A stretch of DNA of 64,000 bases from Platerodrilus igneus (GCA_036346225.1 JARFIW010001367.1:558001-622000), one strand, 5' to 3'. Shown: positions 32,104 through 43,484, counted from the stretch's first letter. Made by a program: numbers and translations. The notes: a model not told the origin generated them from the letters alone.

Positions 32104-33136
32104 ATGAACAAGGAGGCGATAAAACTTAAAATAATTTTAATTAAGAAAAGAAACATTGTAAAAAACAAATTGCGCCAGTTAAGAGATAGTGAAGTCGTCC
32201 AAGTGGAATCAATCTTACCCATAACATCGCGATTAGAAACTATTGCTAATAAACTGGATGGGGGAAGTGTGGTAAAGAAAGAAAAATTTAAAGAAGAAGA
32301 AGAAGAACTGCCTCATAGCAGTGTAAAAAATTAAACCTAAATTGCTAGAAAGGAACGTTGACTATATTGATTCGCCGGTTATTGCTCAGCATATACCGAA
32401 TATAAAAAATGATGCCATAGAGGAAGATGATGATGATGATGTTGATAATGAATACGAAGCAAAAGTTAATCGAAATGCTCAAGAAGAACAGGAATATATA
32501 CAAAGCTTTGCCGATTCACCTGGTATGACACATTATCTCGAACAGCTACATCCGCTACCTCGAGAATATATTTACAATATGTTTAAAGATGTTAAGAACG
32601 AATTTGATCATAAATATGGTATTAGGTTTAACCCTGATTTAAATGGTCTTATGATAGGCAATTCGAATTTTGCGTTGGATGAAGAAAATGTTCAAATAAA
32701 TGATTTGAAATATAAAGGTACTCCTGGATTATACAAACTACTGTTTAAAAAATATCCTGTCGGGTACAGACTGCAAGATCTAAAGTCATACCTTGATATT
32801 GTGAAAAGAACAAATGCTAATAGAAGATATTATTCTGAAACAGAACAAATTCAGGGTAATAATTCATATAAATACAAAAATATAATATCTACATTAAACA
32901 TACTTCCCCAAACACCCCGTAGACCTAGAACATTACCCTATAGAAAGCGTCTTGGAGACGGTATGACAATGGAAGTATCAAATAACGCCATAGATTATTT
33001 ATATTGGAATGATCCCAATGAACTTGTTGATAGATTACGGCTTTTAGTTTCATCTCAGACTGCTGGACACACAGGTCACGGCAACGAAATAAATTCGATC
33101 ATTGAAGAATTGCGTGAGGCGAAAGTGATTAAATGA
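32104..33136 (+). pseudogene. Conserved Polinton protein of unknown function (A-run frame break)
   Basis: The N-terminal frame (32104-32334) is basic then very acidic (KFKEEEEELPHSS). It stops in GTA AAA AAT TAA, and the remainder (32330-33136) continues in the +1 frame. The C-terminal part holds a poly-Asp stretch (EEDDDDDVDNEYE) and the recognisable region GLMIGNSNFALDEENVQIND, YKGTPGLYKLLF, with the terminal LLVSSQTAGHTGHGNEINSI. Proteins ending this way recur between the ATPase and integrase of insect Polintons. The A-run break is identical in P2 (46589-45559, - strand). Confidence 0.7.
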
Positions 33137-33137
33137 T

Positions 33138-33580
33138 ATGACAATTGACAAATTTGAAAGGCACTTAAATAACCGTAAAATAGATATAAATGAACAGGAA
33201 TATGAAAACAAAAATGAAGGTTTTGAAATCTTGATTGAGTACAAGTTACATATGCTACATTACACGGTAGTAGCAACGTTTTACTCTAGTACATTCTTCG
33301 CAGTTGCAAAACATTTCTTATTTTCAACATTAAATATAATTATGAATTTCCTTATGAGGAAGCAGTCATTGAGAATATTAAAGGATACCCGCAAGACATT
33401 GAAATTCTTATAAACGAAAAAAGTTGTGTAATTGCACAGTTACAAGGATTTTTGCTTAAACGTATGGATGTAATCAGCTTTCGTGACAGCGGTGCTAGCA
33501 TTAACAATACCACACTGTTTCTTGATTTTATATTAAAAGTTCCTTTTATAGCAAGTGGAGCCCTCGACATTCAAACATAG
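33138..33580 (+). pseudogene. Small Polinton protein, unknown, frameshifted
   Basis: Starts MTIDKFERHLNNRKIDINEQ, two bases after the preceding stop. The first frame goes off near 33290; the correct continuation (EFPYEEAVIENIKGYPQDIE, then SCVIAQLQGFLLKRMDVISF) ends at the TAG at 33580. P2 (45557-45116) keeps the first frame further, which shows the break is P1-specific. About 147 residues if whole. No family recognised. Confidence 0.55.
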
Positions 33581-33632
33581 AAGTATTTATTAATTGTATT
33601 TAATAAATCCTGATTAGAGAAAAAAAAGTATT

Positions 33633-34573
33633 ATGATAGTTGCTCAATTAAAAGTGAAAAAGGATATAGTAAATGAACTTCATAAGCAAGCAAGAATAAA
33701 TTTCAAGAGACGCAAAGTGATAGTAAAAGGTTTAAATGACCTTCTTCAGACCGATTTGATTGAAATGCTACCATATTTGCAAACAAACAAAAAATTTAAA
33801 TACGTTTTAGTAGTTATTGATTGTTTCTCCAAATACGTATGGGCTGTACCACTTAAAAGTAAAACAGGTCTTGATGTTACTGCTGCAATAAAAACAATTT
33901 TAAATAAATTTAAAAATGCACCAAGAAATTTGCAGTCTGATTTTGGTAAAGAATATTATAACAAACACTTTCAATCCTTAATGCAGACATATGGCATAAA
34001 CCATTATAGTGTTTTTTCTACAAAGAAAGCATGCATTGTGGAACGTGTAATTAGAACTTTAAAGGAAAAAATGTGGCGCTTGTTTAACCTGAACGGTTCT
34101 TACAATTGGATAAAAAATTTAAGCGATATTGTGAAACAATTCAACAATACAGTTCACAGTACTGTCGGAGTCAAACCTGTAAAAGTTGATAAATCAAATG
34201 AAAAACTATTCTTAAATCATCATTTACCCACATCAAACTTGCAACCAAAATACCAAAATATTCAATTAAAGACAGTGTGAGGATTAGTAAACACAGGGAA
34301 GCATTTACGAAAGGTTACACGCAAAAATGGTCAAATGAAATTTTTAAGATTAAAAAGGTAAACGTAACCAATCCGACAACATATATATTAGAAGATCAAG
34401 ACGAGAACGAAATCAAAGGTGCATTTTATGAAATGGAGTTGCAAAAGGTTAAACATCCAGGAATTTACCTGGTAGAAAAAGTCCTAAGAAAGAGTGAAAA
34501 TAAAGTCTTTGTAAAATGGTTAGGCTTCTCTAACGTACACAATAGCTGGATCGATAAAAATAATGTTTGCTAG
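33633..34573 (+). pseudogene. P1 integrase with chromodomain (one frame break)
   Basis: Retroviral-type DDE integrase (rve), responsible for inserting the element with a 6-base duplication. Catalytic residues: D in LLQTDLIEML, D in NLQSDFGKEYYN, E in CIVERVIRTLKEKMW, with 33 residues between the last two. Frame one ends at 34279. The C-terminal part is in another frame from about 34235: VRISKHREAFTKGYT-like SH3 region, then the chromodomain HPGIYLVEKVLRKSENKVFV...W. The N-terminal zinc finger is missing or short. The break is shared with P2 (45066-44132), which has one more. Confidence 0.88.
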
Positions 34574-34651
34574 AAGTTGTTATAATAATAATAGTTAATA
34601 AGGCTAACATTGTAAAATTATATTTAAATAAATAATACAGACACAATCTTT

Positions 34652-35152
34652 CTATTGTTTTTTATTGTTATCAAACCATTCTTTTAATAACAAGGTATTT
34701 TGTTTTGCACATTGCAGATTATTATTGCTGTGTCTATAACAATGGATGTTATATTTTAAACGGTTGTTGATTTTTAACTCCGATAGCTTAGGACAACCTA
34801 GTGCAAGCATATCAGTTACAACGTTTTGCATTAGATAGGTTTCAATCAATTTCTTCTTTTCTAGACCCTTCACAAATACTTCTCCACCGGGTCGGATAAT
34901 TTGCTTCAAATAAAGCGCTATATATAATGACACCATTCCTGCCGTTGAAGATTCATCCCAAGAAAGACCATGAATATTTCTTGTCACCCAGTCGTTATGT
35001 TTTATATGATCTTGGCTCAAACAACTAGACTGCATTGACAGTTTAAAAATTTGATGCCATACATCACCTAACAACAAGTCCAAAACCGCAATTTCTTTAC
35101 ACACAAACTCGTTTTTCTTGTATTTAAATCCCTGAATATCAATTATATACAT
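34652..35152 (-). CDS. Right terminal protein of P1 (166 aa), unknown
   Basis: The outermost gene on the right, transcribed inward. It begins MYIIDIQGFKYKKNEFVCKE, then a DVWHQIFKL/ SQDHIKHNDWVTRNIHGLSW region, and ends in LKEWFDNNKK. It is open throughout in P1; the P2 copy (43485-43968) is shifted after ALGCPN. A TATA box in the terminal repeat (35223-35231) lies about 70 bases before the ATG. I recognise the gene only as one that sits at Polinton edges; no function assigned. Confidence 0.65.
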   Translation of the reverse strand: MYIIDIQGFKYKKNEFVCKEIAVLDLLLGDVWHQIFKLSMQSSCLSQDHIKHNDWVTRNIHGLSWDESSTAGMVSLYIALYLKQIIRPGGEVFVKGLEKKKLIETYLMQNVVTDMLALGCPKLSELKINNRLKYNIHCYRHSNNNLQCAKQNTLLLKEWFDNNKKQ

Positions 35153-35222
35153 GTTTGTATATGTAGGTATGTAAATATATGTAGTAAACTTCGACTAATT
35201 AAATTAATATTAGGAGCAATCT

Positions 35223-35231
35223 CTTTATATA
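35223..35231 (-). promoter_or_regulatory. Terminal-repeat TATA box (P1 right end)
   Basis: On the - strand TATATAAAG, within the GCTATATAAAGAGATTGCTC context that also occurs in both ends of P2 (43416 and 58047). Confidence 0.6.
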
Positions 35232-35289
35232 GCTGATTACCACCATCTGCGTACTTTGCCAACCTACTTTTCAACCTATCACAAAAGTG

Positions 35290-35692
35290 AACACACATTT
35301 TGAATTGAAACCGGCCTATGTGTATTTGCAGCCTCTAAACATAAGTAAAAAACATAAATCAGGATCCACTTTAATTAAACACAATTGACTTGAATGCGAT
35401 ATTTTGCATCTGACCTACTTTATAACTTCTCGCTAGAAAACAGAATTTAAAACAGCTCCACATTTTCTCTGCACTTACATTTTTCAACGTAGCATACGTG
35501 TGTTTTAAAATCACACACGTATGTTCCATTGAAAGTAATATAAAGCCGGTCTGACTTCAAAACGTGCCCACACGTATTTTACATTGAAAGTATATAAAAC
35601 CGGTCTGGATTCAAAACGGTGCACGTGTATGTTACATGGAAAAAACATACGCGTACAGCGTTTTGAATTCAGACCGGCCTTACATCACTACT
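35290..35692 (-). repeat. P1 right terminal inverted repeat
   Basis: The inverse of 12537-13130 but with only one copy of the 204 bp block, so about 400 bp. It ends CCTTACATCACTACT, then the duplication GACCTG. Confidence 0.88.
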
Positions 35693-35698
35693 GACCTG
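35693..35698. repeat. P1 right target-site duplication (GACCTG)
   Basis: Matches GACGTG at 12531-12536 at five of six bases. Confidence 0.75.
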
Positions 35699-35774
35699 CG
35701 CCTAATAATTTTATTATTTCACACTCAAAATAATCTTAACATAACCACTCGTGCATGTAATATTCGGTCAAACT

Positions 35775-36277
35775 TGTTACGTGCCGAAATCGGCCGTAAA
35801 CATTTATATAGTTTTAATATGCGGGAATTTCGCGCCACAAATTTAAAAGACTTGTTGGGCGTATGTTCGTCACTTCAGAAGTGCGTTGCGCGAGACTTTG
35901 CGCCGATGCGTGTGGACGAAGGAGTTGTGGGGAATTTCCGCAAGACGTTTAAAGACTTGCCTTTGAAACGGGTTGGTCTGGTATCGTATCGTATCTTTTT
36001 ATTATGTAGATTTCCTTGGCCTTTTGATTATCGCCATCATGAAATAATTCTGAAGGAAGCCACGAGCGACCATCATGAAGTAATCCCGTAGGAAATTTTA
36101 CCTATTCACGTAAGTACCCCCTAGGGGCTGTGCAGAATTGGTATACTTCGTAAATTACGTGTCATAATTTGCATATTGTGTGATGTCATTGACAATTGGC
36201 GCGCTAATTTCCATACTATGTAATATCGTTACCAACTGTCTTTTGCGTCGCTTGTGCGGCGTTTACGGTAATGTAAT
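35775..36277 (+). repeat. Left LTR of the LARD-like element (503 bp)
   Basis: Direct repeat of 40775-41408. It lacks about 120 bp present in the right copy (about 41045-41165) and has a local GTATC triplication at about 35984-35996. Confidence 0.8.
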
Positions 36278-36279
36278 AA

Positions 36280-36295
36280 TGGCGCCTTTAACGTG
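36280..36295 (+). promoter_or_regulatory. Putative primer-binding site (Lys-like)
   Basis: TGGCGCCTTTAACGTG matches the canonical tRNA-Lys site TGGCGCCCAACGTGGGGC apart from a three-base substitution/insertion; it starts two bases after the LTR. Confidence 0.55.
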
Positions 36296-36799
36296 TTTTT
36301 GGTTGTATAAAAATCTTTCCTTTGTTTTTATAATTTATAATGTATTAATTAACGATATATATAGCTTTTTCATTTAAAAAAAAATATAATTTTTATTATT
36401 TTTATTATCTATTAACCATAAAAATTTAGTGTAGTACCTCTGAAGTTACTGGAGATTTTCCTAAAATGATATGGCAGCGGTAGGATAATTTAATATAAAC
36501 CGCCATTTTGACTATGGAAATTCATAGCTTATGTTTTTAAAATGTTTTGCTAGTCCAATTAATTTTGTTGTAACTTTAAATGTAGTGTGCCTTTTTAACT
36601 TGAATTGTTTTATATAAGTGCATAGTTTGTTTTGAATGGAACTAAAAGTGTTTTTTTAGGAGTGGTTATTAGCAATATAACCTAACTTTCGAATTTCACA
36701 TGTAAGTACATTTAAATATAAATTAACATAAATAATTGATTAATTCATGCCTCATTTATTGTCCCTTATGGAAATTGTTTGCTTAATCATATATTAAAC

Positions 36800-37630
36800 T
36801 TTATTATATGCTTGTTTTTTGGACTCCTAAAAGTGTTTTTAAATCGTGGATAAACACTGTCTTGTTTTGATACCGTTTTAAATGTGCTTTTTAGTAATCT
36901 AAATATTTAGTTATGACTTACAAATTACTTTTAAAGAAAGTTTTGCGTTTAAAAACAGTTACCGTAATCTTTTGGGTTTTTAGTATATGTCCTAAAACGT
37001 TAGAGTAACGTAACCTTATTGTATCTGTTTTCTTAAACACCATTTTGCCTTGATACCATTTAAATAACATATATAATGTATATTTCTATAATTTTGAGTG
37101 TCTTTTTATAACCTAAATAATTAAGTATAAATTACAATTACCTATATAAAGAAAATTCCATCTCGAAATATAGATTTTCTAATTAACTGAGCTTTTGATA
37201 TATGTCCTAAAACGTTAGAGTAACGGAATCTTATTGTATTTGTTTTCTTAAATACCATTTTGCCCTGATACCGTTTAAATAACATATATAATGAATCTTT
37301 CTATAATTTTGAGTGTCTTTTTATAACCTAAATAATCAATTGTAAATTACAATTACTTACATAAACAAAAATTCCATTTCCAAATATAGATTTTCTAATC
37401 AATTGAGTTTGTATTATGTCTTTTAAAGCGTTATATTAACCTAACCTTGATGTATTTCTTTCATTAAACACTATCTTGCCCTCTTACCATTTTAAAGGTG
37501 TTTCCTTAGTAATTTAAATAGTTGTAACCTACAAATACCTTTTTAAAAAAAATTTTGTTTTCAAATACAGTTAACGAAATTATCTAATTATATCCTTTAA
37601 TTTTTGAAAACGTTGTAATAAACTGAATCT
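36800..37630. repeat. Tandem repeat, unit about 216 bp, about four copies
   Basis: GTCCTAAAACGTTAGAGTAACG at about 36988 and 37204, with a diverged third copy at about 37419 and a partial first at about 36800. Each contains TTTTGCCYTGATACC and CTTTTTATAACCTAAATAAT. It lies within the LARD-like interior. Confidence 0.75.
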
Positions 37631-39854
37631 CTTTATATCTGCTCGTTTAAACACTGAAATGTTGAAATTGTCGTTAATGCTTTATATTTAAGCTCATTTA
37701 CGATGGTTGTTGATAATTTCCGCAATATCGAAAGAATATTTGAACAATTTGGAATACCGTTCTCTTTATACATGTATCGTAGAATATTTCTTTTGTGTAG
37801 TGAGTATGATTTTGTCTTGATTGCATATTTTTTTAGATATATCAATATTTCAACGCAGCATTTTAAGATCTATTAAGTCGAAATTTACTGTCAAATTTGG
37901 TCGCCCAGCTGTATATAAGTCTTGACGAAACCCCATCAAAAGGGCCGGTTGCTCAGCTTTACGTAACTCTAGACAAGAATTTGGTGGTAAGTTGTCGTTT
38001 TAGCAATTTGTGAATCATTTTTTAAGAATGATGTTAAAATTTTTCTTTATTAGTTTGAGTGGAACTCAAACGAGAGCTTCCCATCCTGGTAAATATATGT
38101 TTTACAAGATATATTTCTGTCTTTCAACAATTTTATCAGTGAATCGAGTTTGGATTACTGTTATCTCTTCATATATCAATTTAAACCTTATTAGATGGCA
38201 TAAAATTATCTTTAAAATCGTTCAAGCCTACGTACATCTAAAAGTTTTTCACGTTTTATTTCCTTAACAATGTATCTAATGTTTTTAGTCCCCACTATGA
38301 ATTAGTATCTTTAATTACTTATTCCTTCTCTTATACATCACCTGTTATACGTTTAACTTATTTACCTTAAAACTTTTTGCTTTTGGTTGACTTTTCCCTA
38401 AACTTACCGTTACTTATATATCGCTTTATTCTCTAGACCCCCCCAGTATAACTCTGTCGTTTCATTTAATTAATCCTCGAACTTTTCCTACAACATATTA
38501 TCTGGTTTTTAGTATTTACCTTACATCGTTTAATTGTGTGGTAATTGTCGTAACTTTGGTTGTAATAACTCATTGAATTTTTATGATTGGTTTTAGCTGA
38601 TGTTTAGAGTGGATGCTTTCTTCTTTGGGCTCACATAGAAGCCGCGGCCTATGCCATTGTAAGAAATAGTTCATATTCGCAGTTGCAAAAAACTAGGATT
38701 TTCTATTCCATGTGTTTTTCCTCTGAATTATTACAGTCGCCCACATTATCCGAGACTATTATTTCTTTCTTTTCCTACTAAATCACCATAACTTATAAAC
38801 ATTTTTTTCATTGTTTTTATTGAACTTCTTGGTGAGGCGCTATCGCTTCTTATTGATATCTTATTAAATTCCCGGTTGTTTTAGCATATTGGGACAGTGT
38901 ATCTGTATTTAACTGCTTATGATTAAGCATCTTTGTGCGTTTAGGGTGTTACCGTTTTAAAAAATTACCTTGAAACAGTTTGTTTTCGTGTGATTGTATC
39001 TGTAGTGATACTTTTAAGTTGTTGTGTCAACTTTTGTCTGATTTTCTTACCGTAGTGGATGCACTCGCTAGGAAAATGATTGTACTAGTTCTGTTAAGAG
39101 TCTAGTGATTTTTTTAACTTATGATATACCTTAACTCGTCGGATTAATATCGCAGGTGGTCCTTCAGACCGATCTGTGTTTTAATAGGGACAATTCTCTA
39201 CCTTCTCTCGGACGCTTGTCCAAAAACTCTACTTTTTCGTATACTACTGTCTCCGTTTCTGCCTTATATTTCCTTCGGTAGACCTGTTCTCGTCCCGGAA
39301 CACCCATTTACCACATAAGAGTGATTTTTCCTCACTCCGGGCTACTGACTACATTGGCTGGTTGAGTAGTGCTTTGCTATCCACTTTTTCTGTCTCTTTA
39401 GCTCAATGCGAGCTCTTCCTCTATTTTTTTCTACCTGGAAGTGCTTCTTATGCATTCCAAATACCTACCTCCCTCTTTCTACCGTTCCTATTTCTACTGC
39501 CTTTTCATTTCCGTTAGTCACCGTGTGGTTGCGCGGAGGGTTTTCACAGACACCCGGACCGCGTCTCTGGGAATCTTTCGTGAGGTCATGCGGTGCCGCT
39601 GTCAGCGCACATGGGCGCTAACAGTGAAGGTATGTATGAGTGTGTGAATGTGTGAGTGCATGAGTATATCTATGTATCGATATATCGTGTGGATGTCGTG
39701 TGATTATATCACCGATATCAATTAACGCCGGGTGCAGGGATGCATCCAAATGTCTTTGCCGGTCCCTCGTGCCGTTTATTGCAAACGGGCCTGCTTCACA
39801 GGTTGCTTTTTTAGGGGGTACGAAAAATTCCCATTTAACGGCTCCACGGAGCCA
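37631..39854. other. LARD-like interior, no gene supported
   Basis: Only short frames. 39170-39620 is richer in C and G with pyrimidine runs; 39625-39710 is a GT/GA-rich imperfect microsatellite. Nothing coding is recognised. Confidence 0.5.
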
Positions 39855-40080
39855 CTCTATCGCTATCTTATCTATTGTCTTTGATAATAACTTAAGTTAA
39901 TATCTTTATCTCATTTATTATCTTTGATAATAACCTTAGTTTAGTATCTTTATCTTACCGATTACCGTTAGTAATAATTTTAGTTTAATATTGTTATCTT
40001 ACCTATTACCGTTGATAATAACTTAAGCTCAATATCGTTATCTTATCTATTATCTTTGATAACAACTTGAGATCTTGTTT
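39855..40080. repeat. Minisatellite with TATC/GATAATAAC words
   Basis: Five imperfect copies of a 40-50 bp unit containing TATCTTTGATAATAACTTAA and ATCTTTATCTTA, at about 39877, 39918, 39962, 40008 and 40060. Confidence 0.7.
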
Positions 40081-40774
40081 TATCTTTTTATCTTCCTAAA
40101 GTTTGGTATTTATGACCAGACATGGGAATTATTTTTTTTGAATATTAAGTGAAAAAGCTAACCTGATGTTAGAAATGTAATTTGTTAGGTTAGCAATGTA
40201 AGGATTTAGTAAGGTGGTACTTTTGGTAAATTTGTTGATTCACAACCATGTCATGGACAAGTTTTGATGTATTGTTTATTAAACCAAAGTACCGGTAATT
40301 AAAAATTTGCTAGAGTGTAGAGTAACTCACTCTTTTAAACATTTTTAAATTTGGGCACTTTTTGCCAACAAAGAACAGTTTAGATGCAACGTTCATGTGC
40401 GTCTGCACGTAGGAAACTGTAATGTTAGTTTTAGTTTTAGTATATAGGTTAGGCGACTTGTCGCATTTGTTTTAGTTTAAGTAGTGTTTCATGCTCCCCG
40501 ACAAATTTGTGCTGTCGATTATAACTGCGCCACATTAAAGACTCGTGTGTGCACTTATAAATGTAGTCAAAGACAATGGGGCTACATATTCCGTTTCCTG
40601 GTAATTCGGAAAACGTGTTATCGGTCGAAAAAACCAGGTAACGCCTCAAATAAACATTTTGTAGGATTTAAGTTAGGATTTATGTAGGGTAGTTAGGATT
40701 TAGATTTTAAGATGTTACTGTGCTAACAGTCTTTTTCTTTTTTTAAGTTTTTTCTTTTATGGCTTTGTCGCGAT

Positions 40775-41408
40775 TGTTACGTGCCGAAATCGGCCGTAAA
40801 CATTTATATGGTTTTAATATGCGGGAATTTCGCGCCACAAATTTAAAAGATTTGTTGGGCGTATTTCCGTCACTTCAGAAGTGCGTTGCGCGAGACTTCG
40901 CGCCGATGCGTGTGGATGAAGGAGTAGTGGGGAATTTCCACAAGACGTTTAAGGACTTGCCTTTGAAACGTGAATAGGAGTGGTTGGTCTGGTATCGTAC
41001 CGTATCTTTTTATTATGTAGATTCCCTTTGCCTTTTGATTATCGTTCCTCAACCCGTTCCTTATTATTACCTCTACATAGGGAGAAGATACCGAATCTGG
41101 AAGCAACCTGGTAGAAGATCCACGACCCGAGATATATTAACGAGTCCACGGAGCCCCGCAGCCGCCATCATAAAATAATTCTGAAGGAAGCCACGAGCGA
41201 CCATCATGAAGTAATCCCCCAAGAAGCTTTACCTATTCACGTAAGTACCCCCTAGGGGCTGTGCAGAATTGGTATACTTAGTAAATTACGTGCCATAATT
41301 TGCATATTGTGTGACGCCATTGACAATTGGCGCGCTAATTTCCATACTATGTAATATCGTTACCAACTGTCTTTTGTGTCGCTTGTGCGGCGTTTACGGT
41401 AATGTAAT
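40775..41408 (+). repeat. Right LTR of the LARD-like element (634 bp)
   Basis: Direct repeat of the left LTR, about 120 bp longer, followed by AAACT. Confidence 0.8.
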
Positions 41409-41958
41409 AAACTGTGTACTCCAACATAATTTTGCCTTTAGCAAATGCTTTTGTGTATAATAATTTTAGAAAAAATCCCACTACCTCCCGGTCTCGGGAT
41501 TTTTCACATTAATATATACTCAAGTCATTGCTAAGCAAAATTATGTGTTGTCACAGGTTAACCATACAGCTTGAATCTTTCTTAGAATACTACATTTCTA
41601 CAGGTCCTTGATGTTCACACTATATCAATTACTACTTAAAATTAGTTTAAACCTGTTTATTTTTAAAATTTAAACTATTTGTTATTTTTATACTTTGAAA
41701 TGTTACTTTTATGTTGACAATATGTCACTCATATATTGTATACGACTGCAGTTAATCGATAAACACCAACAAAAGCAATGTGGATTTTGACAAGTAAATC
41801 CATGTTTAAACTATTTACTTATAACTACTACTTCTGTAATATCTACCTTGTTAAATCTTAATTTGGCTTAAATATAGTTTTTCATGAAATGAAATTTGAC
41901 TACTGTAATACTTCATTCTTACTTTTTGCTATATGATATACAATAATGTAAAATACAA

Positions 41959-42011
<53 letters not shown>

Positions 42012-42710
42012 TGCAGTGGATTTCGGGAACACTCATAGAATTTTCTGAAATAAAAAAATTTCTTATTATACCTTTGGAACGCCTTCTTATTTCTGCACAC
42101 CTCGGCTAGCTCTAAAATCTGCTTCTTCTTGGATACCAACCATCCTAAATTCACTCTTTTTCACATATAGTCAAATGAAATTACCACTCAAATAATGCAA
42201 CAAGACATACAATCTTTTTATTTACACATGTTAGTAAGTTTCCATAAGCACGAAAATATTTACACATTAGTATATACAGTTTTCTAAAATGTTACCATCT
42301 CAATTCTTAAATCTTTTAAAATTTCTTGATTTTTATGTATTTCTACAATTGTATTTTAGACGAGTAGATGGGCCCGTCCTGCAACCTTAAATTGATTTTT
42401 ATTCTGGTCTATTTTGAGCTCAGTATAACCCAGTTACTCTAAATGCTTTTACACATCGCATTTTTGTTTAAAATAAAGATAAGACCCGTTTACTCCTTAC
42501 AACAACATTTTTATGTCATTAATAAACATTTTTAAGTAATCAATATCAATTGTCCTGTACATATACCCCTTTAAATGAGTTTTTATGGTAATAAAATACA
42601 CCCCCAATAAGTCAAAACATTTAAGCACAAAATACCAGCACAAATGTTCAAGCAAAAGCAAGAAATTAATTTTCTTTACCTGGAGTAAGCTTCGTCTATC
42701 GTTACCTTTG
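41409..42710. other. Sequence between LARD-like element and P2
   Basis: No gene. A fold-back lies at 41425-41545: CATAATTTTGCCTTTAGCAA pairs with CATTGCTAAGCAAAATTATG, with an inner AAAATCCC/GGGATTTT pair. A (TA)n tract lies at 41962-42007. Confidence 0.6.
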
Positions 42711-42716
42711 AAGATG
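42711..42716. repeat. P2 left target-site duplication (AAGATG)
   Basis: Identical to 58750-58755; directly precedes the terminal AGTAGGTAAATAG. Confidence 0.95.
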
Positions 42717-43454
42717 AGTAGGTAAATAGGGCCGGTCCTAATTCAAAACGCGACAGACGTATTTTCAGTGTAAAATACGTCTGTCACGTTTTGAATTAGG
42801 ATCGGCCCTATATAATTTCAATGTAAAATAGTTGTGAAAACATTTGAATGTAAAATAGTTGTGAAAACATGAATTCTTCTATACTTTCAATGTAAAAATA
42901 CGTCTGTCACGTTTTGAATTAGGACCGGCTTTATATTACTTTCAATGAAACACACACGTATGTTGAAAAAATGTAAGTGCAGAGAAGAATGTGTAGCTGT
43001 TTTGAATTCGGTTTTCTAGCGAGAAGTTACACGTGCACCGTTTTGAATTAGGATCGGCGTTATATACTTTTAATGTAAAATGTGAAAACCTGAATTCTTT
43101 TCAAATGTAAAATACTTGTGGGCACGTTTTGAATTAGGATCGTCTTTATATTACTTTCAATGTAACACACGTATGTTGAAAAATGTAAGTGCAGAGAAAA
43201 TGTGTGTAGATGTTTTGAATTTGGTTTTCTAGCGAGACAGTATGACAGATGCAAAAAATATCGCATTCAAGTCAATTGTGTTTTTAATTAAAGTGGATTC
43301 TGATTTATGTTTAGAGGCTGCAAATACACATGGGCCGGTTTTAATTCAAAATGAGTTCACTCTTGTGATAGGTTGAAAAGTGGGTTGGCAAAGTACGCAG
43401 ATGGTGGTCATCTGCTATATAAGGAGATTGCTCCTAATATTAATTTAATTAGTC
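42717..43454 (+). repeat. P2 left terminal inverted repeat (about 738 bp)
   Basis: Inverse of 58009-58749, from the terminal AGT to TTAATTAGTC. It contains the 20 bp motif CGTTTTGAATTAGGACCGGC or its inverse near 42731, 42786, 42910, 43038, 43124 and 43333; the first two form a hairpin. It includes a TATA box at 43416-43423. Confidence 0.92.
43416..43423 (+). promoter_or_regulatory. Terminal-repeat TATA box (P2 left end)
   Basis: TATATAAG in GCTATATAAGGAGATTGCTC, 62 bases before the ATG of the terminal gene at 43485. The same promoter is at 58040-58047 on the other strand. Confidence 0.65.
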
Positions 43455-43484
43455 GAAGTTTACTGCATATATTTACATACAAAC

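Larger units (their letters stand above)
12537..35692 (+). mobile_element. P1: Maverick/Polinton element with nested retrotransposon
   Basis: The ends are AGTTGTGATGTAAGGCCGG (left) and the inverse of AGTAGTGATGTAAGGCCGG (right), with inverted repeats of several hundred bases. The content is diagnostic: protein-primed DNA polymerase B, DDE integrase with chromodomain, A32-type ATPase, adenain-type protease, and major and minor capsid genes. Removing E3 (about 7.73 kb) leaves about 15.4 kb, the usual Polinton size. Many reading frames are broken, so it is probably dead as read. P2 is a second copy in opposite orientation. Confidence 0.95.
35775..41408 (+). mobile_element. LTR retrotransposon-like element with non-coding interior (LARD-like)
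   Basis: Two direct repeats (35775-36277 and 40775-41408), both starting TGTTACGTGCC and ending ACGGTAATGTAAT. They are flanked by the same five bases AAACT (35770-35774 and 41409-41413). A primer-site-like TGGCGCCTTTAACGTG follows the first repeat after two bases. The 4.5 kb interior has no frame above about 85 codons and several tandem repeats. This combination fits a large retrotransposon derivative mobilised in trans. A clear polypurine tract before the second LTR was not found. Confidence 0.75.

Noticed and set aside
39406..39647. Two overlapping frames in a GC-richer segment
   Set aside because: Inside the non-coding interior of the LARD-like element; short and unrecognised.
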